Notes under the pieces: generated by a model
What the model was told of the DNA's origin: nothing
Databases searched by the model: none
What the model saw: the letters and a program-made list of their open reading frames with translations, nothing else
Position numbers and translations under genes: made by a program
NCBI GenBank assembly: GCA_013399115.1
Contig: VXAA01006474.1
Coordinates: 269,010 to 333,009, forward strand
Direction of reading: 5' to 3'
Source: Anseranas semipalmata
Lineage: Eukaryota; Chordata; Aves; Anseriformes; Anseranatidae
Length of the DNA: 64,000 nt
Shown: piece by piece, positions 53,513 through 64,000 of the stretch
How the letters are laid out: every line of letters begins with the position of its first letter
Numbering within the stretch: position 1 is the stretch's first letter

Positions 53513-55130
53513 GCCAAACCATCAGGTAACACAGCTAGATGGGAGGAACAAATGTTCCTCTGCGATGTAATATTTTACCTGCCATTTCCAAGGAGGGAAT
53601 TACTGAGAATGGAGTGTAACTAAAAACATGTGCGTGATTTTATTGGGGGCTTGATTAAAAAGCCTCAACTGAGCAAGCAAAACGTGGCCTAGCAAAAGAT
53701 AGGATCAGCCACCAGTGTTTTCTGGTTTTTGTCAGATTACGAAGCTTTGTAGAGTCAGTATAGGATTTAAGCAAAACGAAGAGAAGAAAGAATATGAAAG
53801 TCCAAGTAATGAATGCATTGAAGTAACTGAAATGAGAAAGTAGTGACAAGAATTCATTTATTTAGAATTGAGGCTTGGAAGCTCACAAGGTACAAGGTCG
53901 TTTAGCTAAAGCATATGCAAATGTAAATAGTATTTAAACACTCCAAGAATGTTGCACTAATAAATGCTGTGCACTGCTGTCTTTGAAAATCAAGATTGTA
54001 GTCAACGAGAGGTGAGAAGTCCTCTGAATATCTGTCTTGAAGTTGCACTACTTAAAACAGTTGTCATCAGAAAATTCATAGTTCCTAAATTTCCCTGTAG
54101 TGTGTGTACACGAGTATATGTATATATAAAATACGTTTTTAGGGAAAAAGCGATTGCTCTTGTTTGTGTAAAGTGATACTGCCTCTCAGTTTTGCCTCAG
54201 GACGTGTTTACTTAAGACCTTCCTTTCAAGACCCATGAGCAGAGTAATTGGTTTTAAAGAAGTTTTCTGTAAAATTAGAGTTTTACTGTAAAAAAAGTAT
54301 GTTTGTGCCAACACTTCCAAAACTGCTGAGGAATGGAGATGTCAATTCTCATTGTTGCCTAATGAAAAGCGTAGTTTATGGCAGGCAATATTACTTTTGG
54401 TGTTGTGGAGTTTGCCTTGAGTTAGGATACTTAGAATACTGTGTGTTACATATATGAGAGTTGATTGGCAGCAGTTGTTTGTAGGATCCAAAGCAATCAT
54501 TGGCATCTTTAAAGATTTATTATTGTCTTTAAGCATAATGGCAATACAGTTTTCATGCTTTTACATTTGCTATTTTTATTTTTAACTGCTAGCCCCAAGT
54601 CTGCCAGAACTAATTTCAGTTATTTTGTCTAATACTGGATGATAGGTTGTCAACTCGCTGTATAATGCCATAAAGATTTTTTTTTAATCTTGGTTTTACC
54701 TTTTTATGATGGTATTTCAAAACACATACTTTATTTGTAGCAGTTTATGGACTACTTATGTCCATAAAATGTTTAACATCTCATGACATACTGTTACAAT
54801 CTCAGCTCAATGAATCAGAGTAGCTAAGTAAAAATCAGCAAATATTTTAGTTTAGTGTTTAAAAAAAATCTGTGTATATTAATTTGTTTAATGCTGTAGA
54901 AATGTGGCTGTCATCTAGATCCAGCTTTTATTTGGTCTGAAGTACATTTCAAAGTGGCAGCTTGATATTCTAATATGGATATACTGTGGATGTACTATAT
55001 GACTAAACTGAATAGCAATGGGAAAGCTCATGTTCACATCTGTAGCATGTACTAAGTATATGAAAGAAGTAACTTTTCTTTGTAAGGTGATGGTCTAGTC
55101 TAGACTACTTTGAAGCTTGTTATACCAATT

Positions 55131-55157
55131 AAAAAAAAAAAAAGAAAGAAAGAAAGA
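55131..55157. repeat. A13 followed by (GAAA)n
   Basis: An A homopolymer runs into about four GAAA units. It might be a decayed poly-A tail, but no element body was recognised upstream. Confidence 0.85.
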
Positions 55158-55649
55158 CAATGTAATCTTCATTGTTAGTTGAAGTTCTGTGAACGTACAT
55201 GAATTTTTATAAAAGCAGTTCTCTCTCCTCCCAGGTAAGGTCAAAATGCAGGTTTAATTTTTCTGTGTTCAAATATTTGCAGATAGTTCACAGATTAGTC
55301 CCTAACAGTGTGTACCTTTCAATCCTGCTTCCATTAATTCTAGCGCAACTCTGATCCCTTTGAATAAGCTGCATAACATGGGAGATGAAACAGTGAAGTT
55401 GTAATGGGTGACAAACAAACAAATAAACACAATTTTGCACCTTCATAAGTGTTAAATATTATAGCCATTTTATCCACAAATTCTACTTAACAAGTGTTTC
55501 AAGGGTCCCCTCTTTTACTGTAGAAAGACACATTTCTTGAGTGCTCAGCTGTTTGTCACATTCTGCCTTGTAGCTGAGCCTTCGCTACTGTTCCCAGCAT
55601 TCTTTAGTGCAAGCCAGCTCAGGCAAGCATGGGCAAATTTCAGTCCTGT

Positions 55650-55750
55650 TTCTAGCTGTGACTGTAGCAAGACACAGTGCCTCAGTTTCCTTGTGTAAAC
55701 AGTATGGCATAATGGTGGTGACTGCACTTCAGAGTGCTTTTGATATTTAC
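55650..55750 (+). repeat. Possible MIR-like SINE fragment
   Basis: AGCTGTGACTGTAGCAAGAC, GTGCCTCAGTTTCCTTGTGT and AACAGTATGGCATAATGGT follow the order of the MIR 3' part (GTGCCTCAGTTTCCTCATCT, from memory), then a degraded AGAGTGCTTT. Confidence 0.5.
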
Positions 55751-56661
55751 AGAGGAAAAACTCTGCATGAGACCTGTGCCTTATACTTAGCATCAGCTGA
55801 ATTACAGAGGCTTGCACTTCTGTTGTGGTTTTATCATGTTGCTGAACTAGTGTGATAGTCATGCAATGCTTGCACAAATACTCAAACTTCTGTAGACTTT
55901 AAAAGTTTGGGATGAATTTCCCTTTACGGGGGAGCATTTAATATAAAGTTAAGAGTGTTATATTCTTCCTGGTCTACACTGAAGATGACAGCATATGATT
56001 GCTGCAAGCTACTTTTGCTCAAGTGGCTCAGGCTTGGGTTATTTTTGTTTATCAGGTTCTTTCCTTGCTGGTGACCTGAAGTGGTGATTATTGCGTGCAA
56101 ATGGTATCAAATATCTTTCCCAGAAAGTAGCAAGAGAAAGAACCTCGAACATAAGCTGCTGGCCCAGGGGCAAGAGTCAGAATAAAGGGAGTGCACTAGC
56201 ATTAACAAATGCATCTTTGTTCTTCAACAAGTCACTAGTGGATATTCCCCTCAACAGCCCAGGGAGTTTCCTGAAGTGAAATAGGACTTTGGCAGCTTTC
56301 CAGACAGTCCTGATCTTCTGCTACCTCTTTTGATTCACCCAGGTGCTTCCCCCTTGTGCATCCCTCTTGTGCTTGAATGAAGACATGGGAAGCAGGAGGG
56401 TGACCTAGGGGACAGAAAGGGACTACAAAGTCCCTGATTCATGTTAGGAAGCTCCCTGCCTACTGAGAAGCACACGCAGACAGCTAGCAGCTGTTTTGAA
56501 GGTCCACAAATGGACTGTTCAGGGATATAGGAAGTGAATAGTGAGAAAGGTCATCATATGTGTGATAACAACAGGAATAAGGAGCATTATGTGGTCAGCA
56601 AAGTGACATGTATATTTGGGGCAGTCAGCAAAGGTGTGGTGCACAGGAATGCATAGGTGCA

Positions 56662-56681
56662 TAGGAATGGTGTCATTCCTA
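56662..56681. other. Perfect 8-bp hairpin
   Basis: TAGGAATG and CATTCCTA flank a GTGT loop. The left arm overlaps a local near-repeat (CAGGAATGCATAGGTGC, then ATAGGAATGG). Confidence 0.5.
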
Positions 56682-59392
56682 AATTGCGAGGAAGGTTGCT
56701 TAGTTTGAAGGATCACTTCACAATATAAATATTGTTTGAAGAGTGCTTTACTTTCAGCTAGAAAGGGATGTTCTGTTGATCTCTTTCTGATATAAAGTAT
56801 GAAATTAAATGGAAACATGTGAAAACAGGTAAATGTGAACAACAAAAAAGGGGAAAAAATCATTTAATTTACTTCTCCCTTCCACCCTCCTTTACTATTT
56901 TGGTAGACTATTTTGAGAGTTCTGCTACTTGGTCTGTCTCTTTTCAATGCTATTTCTTCCGGTTCCACAAGGACATTTTACTGCATGAGCTAACATCTCT
57001 TAGGAAAGAGAGGTGCTTCCTGAGTTGGTATGAACATCTCTGTGAATGGTGGGATGAGCTGCAGAGTTTTAGGACAATCCTAAGAAGCACACATTGTTCC
57101 ACATCCTATGCCTACTTACATCTCAATTTTCAACAGCCTACTTTGTATGCGTGTGTTGTATGGTGGCCATTAAATGCCAAGCAAACACTTCTCAGACCAG
57201 AAAAATCCTGCTACGCAGTGCATATCTATCCTAGGCATTTGCAGACAATTCACTGCTATAATTAATCTTAGCTGTCCTGGCTCTGTGAAACCTGAACTTC
57301 TATCCCACAATGCTCTTAGATGCAAACAAACTTCAAAGAAAAATGCCCTTGCCTCTTTCTCTCTCTTTTTTTCTTCAAACACTGTCCATTTAGAGAGCAA
57401 TAATGCTTGTAAAGGAGATTAAACCCTATATAAGCCCATGCAAAACAGTATGTACAGCAAGAAAATAAAATGTCTACAAACAAACAAGACTGTGGTGCTT
57501 TGCCAGCATGGGTATGAATAAACGTAACTTTAGAACTGTTAAACTATCCCAAGTTTAGCTCCTGGGATCTGAATCCTACTCAAAGCCCTAGCTGAAAATG
57601 TATGATTCTGTATTCTCCAACTTGATAACGCTGTAACACACTCTGCTGCCTCCCGAACAAGTGCTGCGGCAAACTTCTTGCTGAGGCTGAAAACTCTTTC
57701 AAACAAGGCCTCAGGGCTCATGAGCTTTCCACTCAGTGCCCTGTAGGCTCACTCTGCGAAGAGGTATCTAGCCTAAAAGAGGCCAAATATCACACAACGG
57801 AGCTGGTGGGAAATTCAAACTGTTCTAAGCAAAGAAGTCAATAGAGCTGCTGTAGTGAAAGGTAATGTTCAGAGTGAGATCACTGTGTTATGATCTCATG
57901 CTGAACATCAGGACTGTTTTTTTCTTGATGATTATGAAACTAGCCTGAGGCCAGTCTGGTGAGAGTCTAAGAAAGATATAGAAGGATGTTTGGAGAGCCT
58001 GGACTATCAGGGCCCTTATTCCCCAAAAAGTGTAGCAGAGACTGAAAGAAGATGAGAGAAATATGAGCTGTATTGTTATTTTCAGTGCTCTCCCCATCTA
58101 TCCCCAAAATAATAGATCTAGACATAGACACAGAATGTGCATGCTGAATCAGTGAATAAGCAAAGACTGCAAACAGAAAGGAAAAGAAATTACTTGGGGG
58201 GAACAAAACGCCTTGCAGAAATAATGGAATTCAACAACCCCAAAAAAACTCATTGAGATTGTAGAACAATCTGTAGAAGTGCCTTTGCTTAGCACTTTTA
58301 AAACTATACTCCAAAAAACATTTGAAGAAATACTGCTGAGAAACATCTTGTGTTCCTAGGGTTACACTAAAGTAGTGTTGCTTGAAGCATTTCTCATATT
58401 TCTGTTTTCTTATAAAAATATCTTGAAATGTGAACTGTTTTTAGAGGGAAACTTCCCCAAATTTGGCTTCCTTCAATTTAATTTTTTTTTTGTATTTATT
58501 TCAAATTTTTTAAAATGACATTTCATTTATCCATCAGTGGAGAAATATTATAAAATTAACGGACAAAGTCAAACAGAAGGTGGGCTTGGGACCCAAAATG
58601 AAGGATTAAGCTTAATAGAAATATTTAATTACCATTCCTTCAGGCAAAGGCCTGAGTAAATAGCTGGGAGTCAGAGTAGGTGCTGGAGGTCAGCGGGCTT
58701 GGGCTCTGTCAGACCAACAAAGGAAGTGAGTTTGAGTTGAGGACCTTGTGTTAGAAACACTTTCTTTTCAGATACTCAGAGACAGACTGTGTCATGGCAC
58801 ATATGCCGCTCTCTATTCACAGTATGGGAGGTGTCGCTAATGGTCACAAATACCTGGGGAAGGTACAGGTCTGAAGTCAACCCTTACCCACCTTAGTGGT
58901 CCCAACTTTTTCTGGTGTCTGCTCCAATATTAGCTCTATGAAAAGTGAAACCCAAACACCAAAAGTTGTTTGAATATTCAAAATCCACATGGATTTTTAA
59001 GGGCATGGATCCAATGCAAATTTCATGCGAAACAAGGCTGATCATGGATTTACACAGAAATTCCGATGCCAAAACAGGTGAAACATGGCCTTTTCACCTG
59101 CTTTTCACTTACAGACTATATGGCAATTTGACTCCAAGATTCAAAGCAAAGCTTGGGCCCTTGGAGAGGCAGAATGACCCCAAGAAAATATTGACTGAGT
59201 GCCTGCTGACTCAAACTGCTGAATTTCACACACGGCTTTACTCAAAAGCATCAGAAAGAGAGAGAGTATATTTTGAATTGAAAATGAAATTTTGCTTTTG
59301 AACATTACTTCATAATAATGTATCTGTGGGGTTCTGTGTTTCTGTCAATGACTTCCAGATCAAATGAGCTTGCTTTGCACATCAAAATATGC

Positions 59393-59410
59393 TTTTTTTT
59401 TTTTTTTTTT
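59393..59410. repeat. T homopolymer abutting the assembly gap
   Basis: T18 immediately before the Ns. The true length is unknown. Confidence 0.9.
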
Positions 59411-59433
59411 NNNNNNNNNNNNNNNNNNNNNNN
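59411..59433. other. Assembly gap (23 N)
   Basis: Twenty-three undetermined bases after a T homopolymer, probably an unresolved low-complexity stretch. A frame running through them (59318-59512) is meaningless. Confidence 0.98.
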
Positions 59434-62400
59434 TTGCATTGCCAAAATTACAAATTTAGCCTGGGATCTGAGATCCAAGCTGGATTCTTTCTGGCTTATT
59501 TATTGGCAGTAACAAGGATTATACAATAAAAGTAAAGTTGCAATTACAATAGTAAATCTATGTAATTACAATAATAAATAGATGATGGAGTGGCCAGAAT
59601 AAAGTCCGTTTTTCTTGCCTATAGCTTGGCTGGCTTTATGAAGAAAAATAGCACAAACTTCTATTATGGCTTGAAGTCAATGGGATTTTTTTTGTCAGCA
59701 GAGAATCAAATGCAATTCAGACACACAGGGACATAAATCTGTTCAGTAGGTCAGTCACTTTTCAGAACGCTGCTGCTTAGTTGTGTTAGTATTCTTTTTT
59801 TTTTGGTTCAACATAGCCTAGTGAGTCAGGCCTGTTTGGAACATTTTTTAGAGAAGTGACAGGGCAAAGATCTCTTTTTCTCTCTCTTAATTATCCTTCC
59901 CAGGAATGGGCTTCTATATCCATTTTAAAGATGCCATTGGCATGTAATGTCTTTTGTAGGATTTTGATACACAGTTCAGAAGTTACCTGCGTGAGAAAAG
60001 AGAGCATTAGCTTCCTATGGCTGGATGTTGAAATACTCGGAGCTGCAAAAGCAGCGAGTCCTGACCTTTGCTCTCATCTGAACAGGGAGTATTCTGGCAT
60101 TGAGCTGAGTTTTCCTACTGCTCTTCAGAACTGTAAATAATGTTAGTACACCCTGAATTCACTGCATGCAGCACTTTACATTACTATTGTGTATCTTAAA
60201 ATAAACAACATTGCAAGCTGTTTATTTTGGTGTTACTATGTATGCATTTTTTAAACAGTGGTTACTTAAACAAATGTCTCTGTTCCCACAGCACTTAAAA
60301 GCTGCTGTTTGCTCATTGTGGTTTTTGGGTTTTGTCACTTTTGTTTTGATTATTTCTGAAAATCACACTTGAGGATACAGAAGACAGGAGTAAGTTGTAC
60401 TTGATCCAAACAAATGCTTCATGTCACAGCTTTTTCTTTATGCCAGCTTTTTCCATGTTCCTAGCTGAAATAATAATTTTGGTTTAGATCAAACTTAAAG
60501 ATCACAGTATTCCAGGCTGGATCAAACTGTCCTCAGATGCATTTTGCAGGCCATGCAATTGCTATCAGAATTTGACCTTGAGACAGCAAAATTGTTTTAA
60601 TAACATTAGTACAGATTATTTTATTTATTGGTCAGCAAAATAGAAGGTGCAGGGGATGAAAATTTAGGGAAGTGAGTGTTTTCACATCTCCTTTCCCCCT
60701 CCCTTATCAGTCTTCATTCATCCATCCTAGAATTGTCAAGTGTCAGCATCAGGTATGCAAAATTTTGCAGTTGGAAATGCTGATGGATGGAAAAGCCATT
60801 ATGAAAGACATCTGCTTTGAGCCATGGCTTTGTGGCCCTCCATCTACCCGACGAACTCCAGGGATACTTGTTGATCTGTAGCAGCTCTGCTAGAGGGCTG
60901 TGTGTTCTACTTTGTTTTTTCACCTTTAGCAGTGAGCTTTCAGAGGTGGCTCTGCTTTTTGCAATGCCATGTATGCTGTTCACTGATCTTGGTGTATTCA
61001 GCTAAATTTGAGTAAAAGGGTTGGGAATAAACTCCTTATTACTCCCTCTACTCACCCTCCCCAACTCTGTAAAAAATGACTGTGGTACCATGTGACTGTG
61101 ATAGTTGTTCTATAGATGTTCTGTCCTACTTTGAAGTTTTTTCCTAGGTCATCTTCAATTAGTACTTTTTGCTGGGGAACAAAAATGCTTACCTGAGTCT
61201 GTGGAATGGTGTCCTGTCTGCTTTAAGGGGCTGAAAAGTTGGAGGCTTTCTCTGTGTGAATATTGCTGCATTATAAAGACCACTGAGGATTGCGTAGTGA
61301 GGCTGCCATCAACGTATTTCTCAGTGTGCAGTTGTAACTGGTTGGGGTGCATGTGTTTTTAAGGAGGGGTTGTCATCTTACCACCTTCTTTCACTCAGAA
61401 ATAAGAGAAAGAGTGTGGCTGTTCAGTCACGAAGTGCTGGGGTTGTTCCTGTTTGGAAAAGGTTTAACAAGTGCTCCAACAAGCCTGGGAGTCGACACTA
61501 AGTCATATCAGGGACTGGGTTAGTCCCTGGCCAGCCCCTGCATCAGGGAGCCACAGAAGTGGCAGAAGTGCTTTGTTTCCTCATGCTTGGACACAGCTGA
61601 GAACTGAGCCTGGGTTATTCATTTGTAGAACTTGTAAAGGCTGGCTGTCTTTTTACAACAGAAAGTAATCTCTTCACTCAACTGCTAATTGCCCCATGAT
61701 TTTAATCAAGCAAGATGCTTAGATAAGGAAAATTAGTGTTTGAGAAAAATTGTGATTGCAGTTCTTTTCCAACTTGTGTTGACTATAAACCAGTTTGTCC
61801 TCCTTAATTATGGTCTCCAAAGATAAACAGGTTGAAGGGAGTGCTACAGACTTTGGCACAAATACAGCATATTTCTGTGCTTTGTTGTGCAAGTTCTGTG
61901 TTTTTGAGAAAGAAATAAAAAGTTGCTTGTATTTTTTAATATAGTTAAGATAAATTATTTTTTGTTTACAGCTTAGCAGGTGTTGACATTCGGTATTGTG
62001 TATATACTCCTTCACCTCTGGGCTTCAATACGCTGTATAACCAACCCCTGCGCTCTCGGTAGAACTAACTGTGACCATTAAGGAAGAGGGGAGCATTAGG
62101 TAAAGACAACTGGCCAACGACAGAGCCCTTGGACTATGTCATTCCAGCTCCTGAGGGAAAACGGTATAACATACGAACATTCCCCAGCCTTCCTATTCAC
62201 TCCTAACCTTTTCATCTAATACTATGCCAACACCCTAATTTGTAAGAGATTCTGAGATTACTAATGTCATTTACATCCGTAGATGAATGTTCCCTCTCTT
62301 CTAGCTGAGCGACAGAAGATGGTAGAATGATTAGCATTTTTTAATGCTGTTAACAGAAATGAAAACCACTTAGCAGCAGCAAAGTTTTGTGAAAAGGAGC

Positions 62401-62999
62401 AGGTAACATTAAATATTTAAAAAGCATTTTAACAAATGTTATCTACTGGCCAGACCAATGGACCATGTAGCCCAGCAGTGAGTCAGCACTGAATGGTGAT
62501 GCAGCCAAGAAATGGTGCAAGTACAGGACGATCCCAGAAGACCCAGTACATCCTCTAAAGTTTAATGACTTTGTGAGCTGAAAGTTTATATCCAGACAAT
62601 AATATTTAAGAGCCATTGATGCATCTACACTTGCTTTTTGGACCAAGCCATATATTCATGAGCTACAGTTTTGGCACACTAATTTTGGGTTATTTGAATC
62701 TTTGAGGACATTAATTAGGCTATTTTCTGATATGGAATGTTATATTTTAATAACCTTCACATTTTTTTAATGTGTGGACCTGAGTTTCTAAGCTATAATA
62801 AAGAAAAAAGAAGAAGAGAGAGCAGAGATATTAGTTTACGCTTGTTTTAAAACTAAGCCTGCTTTCTTCCATGTAGCAACAGAAAAGAACTTAGCAGCCC
62901 TCCAGTCTTCCTGGAAATTTTTGTGAAGTGTTGGGAAAAATCTTTTCTGCTTCATTTGGAGGGAACCTTGATTATATCACTGACATCAGTCCAGGTCTT

Positions 63000-63400
63000 T
63001 TCAGCATCCAGTTCTCCATCACTGATTCTGTTCTTCACGTGATTGGCTCTGGCAAAATAAAATACTGATCCGTCCATCTATTTGGTAGTGTGCTTTTAAA
63101 TAAATATCCCCACTACGTTCTGGCTGAAAGCAGCTACACTGTTTTGACATAACCTAATCATGTGCAAAGCTGAACCTTTGGTAGCTGGTTCTTGCAGACT
63201 TTCTTTTTTTCCTCTTCTTCTTCACATGGCCCCTTTAGAGCTGCTGGAGGGCGTTGTTGAGAAGTTGCTACCGTTGATACAGTTGCTATTAATCACAGTC
63301 TGCCATGTTGTGACGCAGGTTCTAATAACATCCCATTGAGCTGCTGTTGTATGCTGGAGGCTTACCAACAGCACTAGGCCTTTGATATTCATCTCACACC
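63000..63400. other. Unique intronic block, candidate conserved element
   Basis: Includes TTCTTCACGTGATTGGCTCT (E-box CACGTG next to ATTGG), GCTATTAATCACAGTCTGCC and GATATTCATCTCACACCAGG, with one T/C-rich interruption at 63203-63222. No coding signature or repeat. Regulatory role is conjecture. Confidence 0.28.
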
Positions 63401-64000
63401 AGGATAAAGAAAATGTAGAGTTTAAAAAAAAAACTGCAAATAGGCAAAGAACAAAAAAGGGGGAAAACATAGCAAAATCAAAAACAGACACGCTTTCTGT
63501 GTGCTGCTTCGTTTACCATGGGAGCAGCAAAGCTATAAATCTCTGCTGTGTTGTTTGAAAATTGAACATGAGGCTGCTAAATTTATCATTCATTCTTTGT
63601 TGTTTCTGGGTAGTAGCTGCCTGACTTGGCTGACTTTGGTTTCTGTCCCCTCCTCTGTAACAATTTTTGTTGTCATTGTCGTTGTTTCAATACATTACAC
63701 ACACAAATCAAAATTTTACTGGATCAAAGAATATTGGAGGATTTAGTAAAGTGCTCATAAAGGGGAGGAGGAACAAATTTGCTGCATGTTACACATCATG
63801 CTTCCTTGGCAACTGATTCCCTCACATTCATAATTACAGGAACATAATTTTTAAAAAGCAGCACGGGTGGGGGGAGGGAGAGGGAGCACTTCCTTTGGTT
63901 AAAGGCGTTTGCAATTTTTTAAAAAATGGTAGTCTTTGAAAATAAGAAAAGTTCACCTTATCCTCCGTAAAAATTAAACCTGGAGCCTGATAGAACTGCA

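Noticed and set aside
53544..53559. Glucocorticoid-response-like GGAACAAATGTTCC
   Set aside because: The two half-sites are separated by 2 nt instead of the required 3, so it is not a proper response element.
56819..57265. 148-codon open frame on the + strand
   Set aside because: It is Cys/His/Trp-rich but has no recognisable reverse-transcriptase, transposase or zinc-finger spacing. It might be part of an unrecognised old repeat, but this cannot be supported.
59660..59692. GAAGTCAATGGG fragment like the sauropsid short repeats
   Set aside because: Too short to distinguish from chance; no ends seen.

Overview
The window is 64 kb of vertebrate nuclear DNA lying inside one large gene, on the + strand. 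Three short exons (296-445, 10558-10672, 46387-46532) translate to consecutive pieces of the TALE-homeodomain transcription factor MEIS2. They are joined by classical GT-AG introns in compatible phases (0, then 1). Paralogue-distinguishing residues ([27 protein letters not shown]) fit MEIS2 rather than MEIS1 or MEIS3. Everything else is intron: the end of one, two complete ones (10.1 kb and 35.7 kb), and the first 17.5 kb of the intron that splits the homeodomain. No other gene, RNA gene, CRISPR array or complete mobile element was recognised.

The organism is most likely a sauropsid, and a bird is the best guess. The introns are A+T-rich and have few recognisable repeats. The old repeats that can be seen (short inverted-repeat elements with ends like GGGxCTGATCC, and MIR/CORE-SINE-like fragments) resemble families remembered from birds, crocodilians and turtles. 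No Alu, B1 or young LINE was seen. This placement is inference.

Layout: 1-118 is an abrupt CpG-rich block. 296-445 encodes the end of the MEIS N-terminal PBX-interaction domain. 446-10557 is intron with a TGACAG cluster near 3.1 kb, inverted-repeat elements near 6.1 and 9.0 kb, and a G-rich tract at 9.2 kb. 10558-10672 encodes the Ser/Gly/Asp-rich linker and has an unusual acceptor with a predicted branch point about 110 nt upstream. 10673-46386 is a large intron with simple repeats, a repeat cluster near 23.8 kb, and several repeat-free homeobox-site-rich blocks that are candidate conserved enhancers. 46387-46532 encodes the acidic arm and first part of the homeodomain. 46533-64000 is intron with a CpG-rich patch near 53.3 kb, candidate regulatory blocks and one assembly gap at 59411-59433.

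No novel multi-gene system is present. The most interesting observations are about splicing. The middle exon is 115 nt (not a multiple of three), has a distant branch point and a moderate donor, and skipping it would create an in-frame stop at once. Retention of the intron after the third exon would give a short novel tail on a homeodomain cut after helix 1. Both could produce homeodomain-less MEIS2.
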